Source: Opitutales bacterium (GTDB lineage: Bacteria > Verrucomicrobiota > Verrucomicrobiia > Opitutales > Opitutaceae). Taken from it: a DNA stretch of 11,103 bases. Positions within the stretch are counted from its first letter, which is position 1; the number at the start of each line of letters is the position of its first letter. Positions 1 through 7,268 of the stretch are shown piece after piece. The notes beneath the pieces are model-generated. The model was not told the DNA's origin and did not search any database. It saw only the letters and a list, made by a program, of their open reading frames with translations. The stretch spans positions 1-11,103 of the forward strand of contig JAJFLS010000196.1 of assembly GCA_021772595.1 (NCBI GenBank). The letters run 5' to 3'. A program made the translations under genes and the position numbers.

Positions 1-21
1 TTTTGAATTCTCGTTTATAAT

Positions 22-1272
22 TCATTTTTCACCATGCTCCTCCATCCACTCCCGCGCCATCTTCTGGGCTTCGGCGATTTGCTCGGAGGTCATTATTTCA
101 GCGACAGCATCTCTGTTTGAACGAGACTGTTCATCTCCGCCAAGTGCAGCTAGGTTATACCACATGTGCGCTTTCGAATAATCCTGCAACGCACCGTCTC
201 CGTACCGATATTGAACTCCAAGGTTATTCTTCGCAGCATCGCTCCCGTTGACTGCGGCTTTCATGTACCATTTATGAGCTTGCTTAGAATCCTTCGGGAC
301 GCCTTTCCCCTCAGAGTACATCCAGGCTAGTTGGAATTGAGCAATGTACCAATCTTGCTCTGCAGCCTTTGAGTACCATTTAATCGCCTCTTCATAATCT
401 TGCAGCACGCCTATTCCATCGGCGTACATTTCTCCAAGCCTAGTCTGAGCACTGAAGTCGCCTTTATTGAATTCGTCATCCTCTGCCGCTTCAGCGTACC
501 ACTTCGCAGCTTTCCGATAGTCTTGGGCTACCCCTTTCCCCTCGTCATACATTTCAGCCACACGCAATTTGGACGGTTTCTGGGAGCTTTCCTGCGCTCT
601 AAACAACGCCCATTTGAAAGCCTTTTCGTAGTCTAATTTTAGCAGCTTTCCCGAATAATATTCCAGATGCAATTCCCAAGGAGCCCAGCTGCTTCCACGC
701 TCTGCAGCCTTGATTAGCAATCCCTCGTATAATTCTAAATCCTGCGGCGTTCCACGATTGTCACTTTTGTAGAAGCCACCCAGGTGATATTGGCATTCAG
801 CACATTCTCGCTCTGCTCCTTGACTATACCACATTTTCGACTTCTCAAAATCTTCGGGCAAACTTCCGCCCCAAGAATACTCCGCTCCCAATCGTCGCAT
901 CGCCTCGCAGTACCCTTGCTCTGCAGCTTTGGTCGCCAATTCCAAAAACTTCTCTGGATCCTCGCGATTAAGAAAACCGACAGCTAATGACATTAGAGCA
1001 GGTGGATACTCTTGTTCGGCGGCTTTCTTTATCCAATAATCAAACTTTTCGTCGTCTTTCTCAACACCGCTCCCCCAGCTGTACATCATTGCAAGATTGA
1101 ACTGCGCCTTACTGTCTCCTTGCTCGGCCTTGGCATTTGTTTGTTCAAACCCTTCAGCTATCGCTTCATCTAAGTCTTTCCAGCCTTGGCCGAGTACCAA
1201 TGAATTGAGCAATAAAAAGATCAAGCCTACGAGAACGACCGCCAAGCTTCGGAGATACAGAAAAGGCTTCAT
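22..1272 (-). CDS. Secreted Sel1-repeat (SLR/TPR-like) protein
   Basis: A 416-residue protein. The first ~28 residues (MKPFLYLRSLAVVLVGLIFL and on to about LGQG) look like a Sec signal peptide: two basic residues, then a long hydrophobic core. The rest is a chain of about eight or nine Sel1-like repeats with the recurring pattern A-x2-G-x6-LG-x-M-Y-x2-G-x-GV-x-D-Y-x-KA-x-KWY-x-KAA, clearest at residues 235-385. The C-terminal stretch (MTSEQIAEAQKMAREW) is a common ending in this superfamily. Sel1 repeats form helical solenoids that mediate protein-protein contacts; no enzyme domain is seen, so the role is probably a periplasmic or surface scaffold. The ATG at 1272 is preceded closely by AGAGG. 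The gene is alone on the minus strand, with 840 bp between it and the next gene upstream. It may be cargo of the element or host DNA. Confidence 0.9.
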   Translation of the reverse strand: MKPFLYLRSLAVVLVGLIFLLLNSLVLGQGWKDLDEAIAEGFEQTNAKAEQGDSKAQFNLAMMYSWGSGVEKDDEKFDYWIKKAAEQEYPPALMSLAVGFLNREDPEKFLELATKAAEQGYCEAMRRLGAEYSWGGSLPEDFEKSKMWYSQGAERECAECQYHLGGFYKSDNRGTPQDLELYEGLLIKAAERGSSWAPWELHLEYYSGKLLKLDYEKAFKWALFRAQESSQKPSKLRVAEMYDEGKGVAQDYRKAAKWYAEAAEDDEFNKGDFSAQTRLGEMYADGIGVLQDYEEAIKWYSKAAEQDWYIAQFQLAWMYSEGKGVPKDSKQAHKWYMKAAVNGSDAAKNNLGVQYRYGDGALQDYSKAHMWYNLAALGGDEQSRSNRDAVAEIMTSEQIAEAQKMAREWMEEHGEK

Positions 1273-1575
1273 CCTCTGAGGATGGTGTAAGTGTAGTTTG
1301 CACTCAAGCTCGAAGCAATTGTTTCAGCACCGGAAATTTACATATTAAAAAATAGCCGTTTAACTATTGGGGGTTCTAATATCTCAGGAAATACAGGAGG
1401 GGGTGCCACCACAACACGCCCACCCCGCTCCACAAAGTCGGGATGGGGTATGCGGGGGTGCCGGGGGTCTCTTTTTTCGCTTCTACCTGCTGACCCTCGC
1501 TCGTTGCCCATCAGTCGGCATTCGCTCCGCGCGCCTGCGCGTACTTGTTAGCAAAGTCCCTGTGCTTGGCCAGTT

Positions 1576-1708
1576 GTCAGCCACACGCGCGCGATGCTTG
1601 TTGCTAGTTCGTCCAACCACCTCGCGTGCGCGATGTCCTTTGCTATCTCGAAACCAATAACTCTGGAGCTGCGTTAGCCACGCACGCGCGCGATGCGTGT
1701 CCTTTTGC
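1576..1708 (+). repeat. Three diverged GC-rich repeat units
   Basis: Three related stretches start at 1576 (GTCAGCCACACGCGCGCGAT), 1611 (GTCCAACCACCTCGCGTGCG) and 1673 (GTTAGCCACGCACGCGCGCG). Each runs on into CGATG and a T-rich tail. Starts are 35 and 62 bases apart, so this is not a regular tandem array. The third unit contains a short hairpin (ACGCA at 1680-1684 with TGCGT at 1694-1698). This looks like a degenerate intergenic repeat family rather than coding DNA; its function is unknown. Confidence 0.45.
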
Positions 1709-2052
1709 AACGCGCACGCCTGCGGGGAACCGGAAAGAAACCCTTCATTCTACACTCACGAGGGTTTTGCGCCCAACACAGGGGCTACCCACCCTCTCGC
1801 GCGCGCCCTGTCGCGTATTGGTCTATTTACTACCTCGTTTAAAGGGCATTTTCCCGCCCAATCAACTTGATCGAGCCAGCGACGAGAACAGCTCTCGTTC
1901 GCTCCTCCAAGATCCGCCTTTTAAGCTTCGTAGAGCGATCCTAAAGGTCACTTTCAGATAATAACGCCCCATACCCCTATACTCACCCTCCATTTGAGCA
2001 TTCATCTTCCAAAACCGCCCTTTAGAGCACTTGTTACTCAATCAATTGCATG

Positions 2053-2079
2053 AGTCGCGAACGCAAGGAGCCCGCGACT
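2053..2079 (-). terminator. Hairpin downstream of DUF1643 gene
   Basis: A perfect 7-bp inverted repeat, AGTCGCG (2053-2059) and CGCGACT (2073-2079) with a 13-base loop, lies about 36 bases past the stop of the DUF1643 gene. There is no T-run on the transcript side, so an intrinsic terminator is not proven. It could also be an RNA-stabilising 3' stem or a recombination-site stem. Confidence 0.3.
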
Positions 2080-2114
2080 GTAGAGCGTTGTATGAGCTGC
2101 CTGGTTGTGTATGC

Positions 2115-2612
2115 TTAATTCCACTTCAGAACCCTCATATCTCTGTTGTTCAGATTCCACATTCTTCCGTGTCTTGGGTGTCCAGACTTGGTAAGGTCTC
2201 CAACGCAATAGATCGTTCGGTTCTCAAGTATGGTTAGTATTTCATTTTTTCTTTTTTCGTAAATCCTAGATAGTTCCCCTTTGGGTTTTCCCGTTGCGAT
2301 TATGACGTCAGCAGAAGCTGGAACGCTCTTGATGAATGAATCGTTCTTCGGTCCCACAAGCAGATCGTAATTCATTCTTTCTATTTTTTCTTGATAAGGG
2401 TTCACAATCGCAAAAAAGTTGAGGAAGTAGAGAGAACCGTATCCTCTCTCAGATGCCCACTTTTTTACTTTTCCAACGGTTGGATCGGATCTTTTGCCAT
2501 TCGCTAGACTCGGGTTGATTTGGATAACTGCGAGTTCCTTGGATCGGGCCGAAAGTCGAACTGGCAAGACATAGCGATAGTCGCCTTCGATAACTGTTTC
2601 GGTCCATCTCAT
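2115..2612 (-). CDS. DUF1643 family protein
   Basis: A 165-residue protein matching the known pattern of the DUF1643 family, small proteins frequent in phages and genomic islands. Visible family motifs in order: INPSLANGKRSDPTV at residues 32-46 (family form N-P-S-x-A-x4-D-P-T), RGYGSLYFLNFFA at 56-68, VGPKND at 86-91, and LTKSGHPRHG at 140-149 (family form L-T-K-x-G-x-P-R-H). Length is typical, so the gene looks intact. Biochemical function is not established to my knowledge, and no membrane segment or signal peptide is present. It starts with ATG at 2612; no clear Shine-Dalgarno sequence precedes it. It is the third gene of a minus-strand cargo row with its own 77-bp upstream gap. Confidence 0.85.
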   Translation of the reverse strand: MRWTETVIEGDYRYVLPVRLSARSKELAVIQINPSLANGKRSDPTVGKVKKWASERGYGSLYFLNFFAIVNPYQEKIERMNYDLLVGPKNDSFIKSVPASADVIIATGKPKGELSRIYEKRKNEILTILENRTIYCVGDLTKSGHPRHGRMWNLNNRDMRVLKWN

Positions 2613-2689
2613 TCTACTTGCACAACGTCTCTATGACACAAGAACGGAGCGATCGTAATGAGTTGTATCCATTGCCTTGTCCGCAATTA

Positions 2690-3061
2690 CTAACTTTCGA
2701 TAGTCATTCCCTCAGCTCGAACTTTTTTTAGCTGAATCCCTGCTTCTTTAATTTGTTGGTCAGACCAGAGGCCTCCTTCTCTCCAAAAACATGATTTGAT
2801 TCCAAGACGATTTGCTAAATCTGCATCTAGGGGTTCAATCAAAATCGATGCGTGTTCCCAGTCTCTAGCAATGCTGAATTCTCTATCCGTATCTCTAGGT
2901 TTTCCGGAATCGCGGTAGGTGTAGTAGGCATCTGTGCTGTGGAAAGCGTTGCTGACCGCTTTTTGAACTTCTTCTTTTTGCTTTCTCTGTTCGGCATTCA
3001 TTTGCCTTAGGAGAGATGAAACAGAGAGTAGTATTGAGGTTATCCGAATCCAAATATCCAT
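2690..3061 (-). CDS. Small unknown protein with hydrophobic N-terminus
   Basis: A 123-residue protein of unknown function. Residues 3-19 (IWIRITSILLSVSSLL) are hydrophobic and may form a membrane anchor or amphipathic helix. A charged, coiled-coil-like stretch follows (20-37), then a soluble region. The pattern A-x3-T-x-A-Y-x3-R-x-SG-x-PRD-x2-E at about 39-61 and LA-x-RLGIKSCFW at about 82-94 resembles, from memory, small bacterial proteins with conserved T-x-AY, a middle W, and K-S-x-(F/Y)-W motifs. I know no experimentally defined role for them. The ATG at 3061 has no evident Shine-Dalgarno sequence. The gene stands between the DUF1643 gene and the Schlafen-like gene, and may belong to a cargo or defence block. 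Confidence 0.65.
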   Translation of the reverse strand: MDIWIRITSILLSVSSLLRQMNAEQRKQKEEVQKAVSNAFHSTDAYYTYRDSGKPRDTDREFSIARDWEHASILIEPLDADLANRLGIKSCFWREGGLWSDQQIKEAGIQLKKVRAEGMTIES

Positions 3062-3094
3062 CGCTTATTTAGGGCTAGCTAACAAGTGATTGTA

Positions 3095-3169
3095 TCATTA
3101 ATGCCCTTTCCTGGGATTTGGGGTGTTTACTCATTAATGTCGTTTTCTGGGATTTGGCTTGTTTACTCA
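3095..3169. repeat. 36-bp tandem repeat, two copies plus TCA
   Basis: Unit 1 (3095-3130) and unit 2 (3131-3166) are each 36 bases and identical at 31 positions. Both begin TCATTAATG, share CTGGGATTTGG in the middle and end TGTTTAC; the next bases (TCA) begin a third unit that breaks off. The array sits 34 bases upstream of the start of the 123-residue gene, so it could be an operator or simply slippage-generated repeats. Confidence 0.8.
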
Positions 3170-3324
3170 ACGCTGAGGTTTAATGGATGAGGGTGACTGT
3201 TGGGTTGGTTGGTGGTCGAATTTCTTGTCGCCTTCCGTTTCGTGGGAGCGGTTGGGGTGGGGTGAGGTTTGGTATTTGACTATTGAGTACTGACACCTTT
3301 AGGGGTTTCTCAGAGAGGCTCTTA
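3170..3324. other. G-rich intergenic stretch with G4-like motifs
   Basis: No gene is supported here. The plus strand carries GGGTTGGTTGGTGG at 3202-3215 and, at 3250-3272, a run with GG, GGGG, GGGG, GG and GG tracts. Both fit two-tier G-quadruplex patterns. The genes around run on the minus strand, so the G-rich strand is the template and the transcript would be C-rich. The stretch lies directly after the stop of the Schlafen-like gene. Confidence 0.4.
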
Positions 3325-4494
3325 CTAAATTGAACCACCCTTCCAGTTTCCGTCCTCGTCATAGTTGCGCGATCCGTCAAAATTGCATGCGTTCCAAATT
3401 TGGTCAAAGGAAACCTTGAGTATGGCTGCGGGGTCGAATTCATAATCTTCAGCATATACCTCAGGCAGGATCAAGTGATCGCGATCGATAGGGGTCCTTT
3501 GTTCACTTATGGTGTAGTCGCCATCCGCTCCGGTAATTTGGAATCCCTTCACGTTCAATAAACTCAGACCAATGATAGTTGGTGTTGGTATTTCGTGATT
3601 TCGGCAGAAGTCTCGATATCGGGTTAGAGCTGTAACAATCGGGGTTTCGTATCCCAGAGAAAGACACGGTATCCCTTCCATATTTTTATGCGACAATAGT
3701 CGGGAATCAGTGGCCTCGATAATGCCGTTTCTGAAAAGCTGAACATAGCCTGTTGTTTGTATGTACGTTAGGAGACCGTCAAAATTGCTTCGATTGCTCA
3801 AGCTTGAGCCATAAATAGGCCGTAATCCACTTTCCTGATTTTGAAAACTTGAAAAATCAAAGGAGAAGGAAGAATTGAATGCTTCTAGCGGTATCAAATG
3901 AAGGCATATGCGGCTCCGCCCTTCCAGGGGTGCGGGGGTGTTGTCTTGCAGGATGGCATCAATTCTCTCGGTCCGGAATTGGCGAATTCGCTCGGCGAGG
4001 CCTTCGGAGGCCCCAAAGGCTGCTCGTATTTCGTGAACGTCCAGTTGGTACTTGCCCCCGGAATTCCGAGAATAAAATCTAGAAGTGCCCTTAAACGAAA
4101 CCATGTGGGGCTTGCTAAGGCTGTTTGGAAGGCGAATGACCAACGCGTGGCGTCCGTTGCCCAGTTTGAACGGATGAACTCGACAGCCGATAATTCGCGG
4201 TTGGATCCCGTTCCGTATTATTTCTTCTACCTTAAGTTTTCCGCTGTCAGGTTCGAATGACTCAATCCCTACGACTTCCGTCGCAATTCCCTTTTCCTCT
4301 TTGACGCCAATAATCAAATCTCCGCCACTTGCGTTTGCTAAGGAGCTCACGTCGGCGAGGAATTCTTTTTTGTCAGAATCGCTTCCGATTTTGAGAGCTT
4401 GTTTGAATTCGATCAATCTTGATTCCATGACTCCCGTTTCTTCGAGAGAGTTTAGGTCGCTTTCACTGATCGAATCTAGATTGACTGGAAGCAT
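3325..4494 (-). CDS. Schlafen-like AlbA_2 domain protein
   Basis: A 389-residue protein whose N-terminal part (about 15-165) is an AlbA_2 / divergent AAA_4 (Schlafen-core) domain. Diagnostic motifs are ESRLIEFKQA at 24-33 (family E-x4-E-F-K) and DVSSLANASGGDLIIGV at 48-64 (family D-x3-(F/L)-AN-x2-GG-x-(L/I)-x2-G(V/I)), followed by RHALVIRLPNS-type strands and a conserved FY-R-x-SG-x(K/T) near 135-145. E24, E29 and D48 are placed like acidic residues that form the nuclease site in some Schlafen proteins; that equivalence is an inference. The C-terminal ~220 residues show no recognised helicase or HTH domain and are unassigned. Related proteins act as regulators or RNases and are often found in defence islands. 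The ATG at 4494 has no clear Shine-Dalgarno sequence; a downstream ATG at residue 23 would cut into the domain edge and is less likely. Confidence 0.8.
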   Translation of the reverse strand: MLPVNLDSISESDLNSLEETGVMESRLIEFKQALKIGSDSDKKEFLADVSSLANASGGDLIIGVKEEKGIATEVVGIESFEPDSGKLKVEEIIRNGIQPRIIGCRVHPFKLGNGRHALVIRLPNSLSKPHMVSFKGTSRFYSRNSGGKYQLDVHEIRAAFGASEGLAERIRQFRTERIDAILQDNTPAPLEGRSRICLHLIPLEAFNSSFSFDFSSFQNQESGLRPIYGSSLSNRSNFDGLLTYIQTTGYVQLFRNGIIEATDSRLLSHKNMEGIPCLSLGYETPIVTALTRYRDFCRNHEIPTPTIIGLSLLNVKGFQITGADGDYTISEQRTPIDRDHLILPEVYAEDYEFDPAAILKVSFDQIWNACNFDGSRNYDEDGNWKGGSI

Positions 4495-4562
4495 TTGATT
4501 TTCGGGATTTGTTTAAATTCTAATCTTTAGGGAAGTTTCTGTATCCATATTTTCCGTTCATC

Positions 4563-4799
4563 TTAACGATATTTTTTATCTTGTTCCCGCCGTAGCTCTT
4601 CCCAAAGCTCTTTCATCATTCGGTTAGTCTCATCGTTTGTTTCAAAATTCTTTCGGAGGCGTATCAGAATATGGATGTACGCTCCCGCAACCGCGAGCCA
4701 CACGTAATGACCTCTGGCGAACGCTTCGTAAAAACAGAGAACCAGTACAGCAGTCGATACGACTCGTTCGATAAGGTTCTTAAGATATTCCTCGCGCAT
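4563..4799 (-). CDS. Small two-segment membrane protein
   Basis: A 78-residue protein of unknown function. Two hydrophobic stretches, about 10-28 (RVVSTAVLVLCFYEAFA) and 31-47 (HYVWLAVAGAYIHILIRL), are joined by a very short turn and followed by a highly charged helical tail (48-78, rich in E, K, R and N). The likely topology is both ends in the cytoplasm with a hairpin in the inner membrane. Small membrane proteins next to a nucleic-acid-acting partner (here the Schlafen-like gene 68 bases downstream) occur in abortive-infection systems, but nothing here proves that role. The ATG at 4799 lacks a clear Shine-Dalgarno sequence. It is the first gene after the replication operon. Confidence 0.65.
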   Translation of the reverse strand: MREEYLKNLIERVVSTAVLVLCFYEAFARGHYVWLAVAGAYIHILIRLRKNFETNDETNRMMKELWEELRREQDKKYR

Positions 4800-5008
4800 T
4801 AGATTTTGATTTGCCTAACAAGTTATTCTAACATTTCTGGATATCATTCCTTAGCCCTACAAAAACACAAGCCAGGACAAAGGATTAACCGCTTCACTGG
4901 AACCCATTTTGAGCTCCGAAAACCTATCATAAAGAAAGCCTACAGAGACTTACACGACTCGCCTACCATCTTACCCATCTTCAAGCATCTATTCTCGTTT
5001 CACGCGAG

Positions 5009-6283
5009 TCACGCCACCCCTATTTCGAACTCTGGAAGCAGAACTATCCCGGAACTTCGCTTTGGCGTAGGCTCAACAAGCAAGTAACAAAAGCGGTTCT
5101 TTGCTTTTTCTGAAAATACGGGTTTTGATTCTGAGTTTCCTGTCACCTTGAGAATCCATCGGTACTCGTTCGCGCTTTTGCGGTTACCCTTCTTGCCCTC
5201 TCGAATAACCCCTTTCGATCTAAGCTTCTGCAATATCCTGTAGGCTGCTTTGCGATCGGCCTCTCCCATTCTGTTTGCGATTCCGATGCGTTTCGCTAGC
5301 TCTGGAGATGACAAGAAGAACTTCGAATTCCCACGCCTGCCACTTGGCTTCGCTAAACTTCGGCAAATTCTGAAAGCGACACGTTCCTTTTCCGACAAGC
5401 TCAAATAGAGCTCTTTGGATTTTCCGCTAAGCTGCCGATCTGTGTATTCGAGAGTCATCGAGTCAATTAGATGACGGCATTCATATTCGTGACGGTCTCT
5501 CGTATCCTTCCAAACGTTAGCGTGCTTGTCGTAAATCATCATGCCCATTGAGAGGGCGGCACTTGGCGAGACTTGGTAAAACAAGAACGACAAACTCTTC
5601 ACAAGGTTGGCGTTTCTCGAGTTCGGATTAGGCTTGAGGTGGCGTCCAACGAGCTTCTCATAAAGCTCCTCTTCAAACCTCTCTCCTTTCGTCCTCTCTT
5701 CCTTGGGTTCTATTGCATAGCACCCAATATTGTGTGGCACCTCTAGCGTGGCATTCCTTTGGGTAAGATTCGGAGCATTCTCGAACGGGAATTTAATGCC
5801 TGAAAAGCGCAGCTCTACCGGCTTTCCCTTGCTCAGAAATCGATACTCCATCCCCTCCGGATGGAATCCTCTGATTACAGTCTGAGCGCCGTCAGCTCGC
5901 CATTCTCCCCAAGAGAGCTTTTGGGTTCTGGGAATTGGGCCTTTCAAGCGTATCCAGACATTCCCGCCCCTTTTTCCCTTCGTAATGAGCGACCTCCTAA
6001 GAAGTGAGTTGCTCTTGAGAAATCGTTCGAGCGAAAGATCATCGTCCAAGTCTACCGAACAAAGCCCCCCGCTTGCCTCTCCAAGCAACACGCCGGTATT
6101 TGCGTGGGACCTAAGTCGTTTTTGATAATCTACAGACTGCGACTTATCACAAGTCATCCCATTCCAACCTTTGAAATTCGGCCCCTTCTTTCCCTTTCGG
6201 ATGGGAAGCAGAACAGAGGGACGCCCCAAAAGCTCGTACAGTTCGGCAATCGTATCCACAGCTTTGCGAACTTGATTAGTCAT
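5009..6283 (-). CDS. Prim-pol (archaeo-eukaryotic primase-type) replication protein
   Basis: A 424-residue protein combining an N-terminal bifunctional primase/polymerase domain (about 10-165) with a C-terminal winged-helix-like region (about 330-390). Prim-pol hallmarks are GVLLGEASGGLCSVDLDDD at 64-82, with the metal-binding D-x-D (D78, D80); a basic RGGNVWIR at 105-112; and GEWRADGAQTVIRGFHPEG at 126-144, with the conserved His at 141. Such proteins prime and extend DNA for plasmids, phages and satellites. No Walker A motif is present, so there is no fused helicase. The start chosen is the ATG at 6283: it forms an ATGA overlap with the upstream stop, matching the other junctions of this operon. 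A longer form from the ATG at 6307 lacks a ribosome-binding site. It is the last gene of the int-proximal replication operon. Confidence 0.82.
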   Translation of the reverse strand: MTNQVRKAVDTIAELYELLGRPSVLLPIRKGKKGPNFKGWNGMTCDKSQSVDYQKRLRSHANTGVLLGEASGGLCSVDLDDDLSLERFLKSNSLLRRSLITKGKRGGNVWIRLKGPIPRTQKLSWGEWRADGAQTVIRGFHPEGMEYRFLSKGKPVELRFSGIKFPFENAPNLTQRNATLEVPHNIGCYAIEPKEERTKGERFEEELYEKLVGRHLKPNPNSRNANLVKSLSFLFYQVSPSAALSMGMMIYDKHANVWKDTRDRHEYECRHLIDSMTLEYTDRQLSGKSKELYLSLSEKERVAFRICRSLAKPSGRRGNSKFFLSSPELAKRIGIANRMGEADRKAAYRILQKLRSKGVIREGKKGNRKSANEYRWILKVTGNSESKPVFSEKAKNRFCYLLVEPTPKRSSGIVLLPEFEIGVA

Positions 6284-6585
6284 TCCGAAACGGGTTCCGG
6301 TGAACATCGATCGCTATCCACCATTTTGGCCTCATAGTTCGCGAGGTATAGATCATCCGCCAACAGTGCCGCTTTGCGGGACTTCCCCGAAAAGGCCCGA
6401 ATGAAGTATCCGACTTTCTGAGTACAATATTCCTCAGCCGTCGCTATGACTCCATTCCGAGCCTCTGAAATTCGGCGCGATATTTCTCCAGCCTCTTCAG
6501 AACCAACACCCGAAAGGCTCTCCGCACTACCCCCCCGCCCCCCTTCCGGATGGATAGAGATTGCGGGACTCCCACTCGGTTTCAC
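6280..6585 (-). CDS. Small unknown protein, translationally coupled
   Basis: A 101-residue protein with no family I recognise. The first ~35 residues are low-complexity (P, S, G, E), and the middle (36-90, from EEAGEISRRISEARNGVIAT to about LANYEAK) is predicted mostly helical and rich in Ala, Glu, Lys and Arg. There is no signal or membrane segment. It starts with GTG at 6585, within a GTGA that also holds the stop of the gene before it, and ends in an ATGA that starts the prim-pol. This double coupling supports a real gene and suggests it is made with, and perhaps acts with, the replication protein. An accessory replication or DNA-binding factor is possible but only inferred from context. 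Confidence 0.6.
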   Translation of the reverse strand: MKPSGSPAISIHPEGGRGGSAESLSGVGSEEAGEISRRISEARNGVIATAEEYCTQKVGYFIRAFSGKSRKAALLADDLYLANYEAKMVDSDRCSPEPVSE

Positions 6586-7268
6586 GGATTGCCCTTTTCG
6601 GTCCGGTCAACAGCGTCTAACGCGAGGGTTCGGGAGCTTGCGTTTCGAATCCATGAGCTAGGCTGGGGTTGAAGGGGCCTTTTCCGTTTCGCCTTTCCTT
6701 TGGCGCTGCCTCCGCATGGTCGAACAGGGTGGAAAACGCACCGCTCGATTGTGCATTCCTTCACAACGGATGGCTGAAAGTTAGCGCATTGGAGGCAATA
6801 CAAATTCTTAGCCTTCACCTTGGAGTTGGCGGAGAAAGCCTTCTTAGCTGTGTTCGCGTAGATAGGGCACAGTCGTTCGACCTTCTCGATCTCCTTGGCC
6901 TGGGCCTTGGCGATTGCCTGCTCCATCTGTCGAGCTTCCCGCTTCTGCTTTTCGTCAGGCAACGAATCGATGTTTCCAGCGATCACGGCCTTTTGAACAT
7001 CTGTCATGGAAACCCTGTGACGCCACAGAGAACAGAAGTAGAGACCGCAGTTTCGAATGTCCGTCCATGATCCGCATTTACAGTCGAGGCACTCCTCGCG
7101 ATTCATCTTTACGTAGCTGTGACGCTTCCCACCGCTTTTACGCTTCCCCTTGAATCGGCCTCCCTTATTCGCAGCCGAAGGAGGTTGAGCATTAGAATGC
7201 ATACTAGGACTAGGGTCGGAGGGCGTTAGCTCCGATGGCTCGCTGTTATCGCGTTCCTCGGCGCTCAT
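6582..7268 (-). CDS. Protein with duplicated Cys4 zinc-module
   Basis: A 228-residue basic protein. The first ~55 residues are polar and disordered-looking, with a Lys/Arg/Gly patch at 37-49. Two cysteine modules follow with identical spacing: C60, C63, C74, C79 and C158, C161, C172, C177 (C-x2-C-x10-C-x4-C). Both are followed by an aromatic-basic tail (SLWRHR; VFHPVRP). This matches, from memory, a motif seen once in many small phage and island proteins (C-x2-C...C-x4-CPLWPYR), probably zinc-binding. A helical, charged linker (about 88-135) separates the modules, and the C-terminus is again basic. A DNA- or RNA-binding role in replication or transcription control is inferred. It starts at 7268 in an ATGA overlap with the HTH gene and ends in a GTGA overlap with the next. 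Confidence 0.7.
   Translation of the reverse strand: MSAEERDNSEPSELTPSDPSPSMHSNAQPPSAANKGGRFKGKRKSGGKRHSYVKMNREECLDCKCGSWTDIRNCGLYFCSLWRHRVSMTDVQKAVIAGNIDSLPDEKQKREARQMEQAIAKAQAKEIEKVERLCPIYANTAKKAFSANSKVKAKNLYCLQCANFQPSVVKECTIERCVFHPVRPCGGSAKGKAKRKRPLQPQPSSWIRNASSRTLALDAVDRTEKGNP

Larger units (their letters stand above)
1273..2114. other. Long gene-poor gap with GC-rich patch
   Basis: About 840 bases without a convincing gene. Open frames exist on both strands, but they are Arg/Ser/Thr-rich products of GC-biased sequence with no recognisable fold. From the left it holds the leader of the Sel1 gene, a G-rich segment at 1396-1468 where GGGGGTGCC occurs twice (1399-1407 and 1454-1462), a CG-rich patch with repeated motifs (about 1500-1830), AT-richer sequence, and a hairpin near 2053-2079. 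Base composition changes abruptly near 1385 and again near 1830, so the patch may be an inserted or repeated intergenic element. Confidence 0.5.

Noticed and set aside
1367..1961. Overlapping plus-strand frames of 97 and 111 codons in the GC-rich patch
   Set aside because: Composition-driven Arg/Ser/Thr-rich products with no domain, no ribosome-binding site, and repeats running through them in different frames.
3165..3288. Possible 124-base attC site between ACTCAAC (3165-3171) and ATTGAGT (3282-3288)
   Set aside because: The end boxes resemble integron sites, but the arms between them are both G-rich on the same strand and cannot form the required imperfect palindrome.
3898..4260. Plus-strand 120-codon frame inside the Schlafen-like gene
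   Set aside because: It is antisense to a gene with clear AlbA_2 motifs; its sequence has no recognisable fold.
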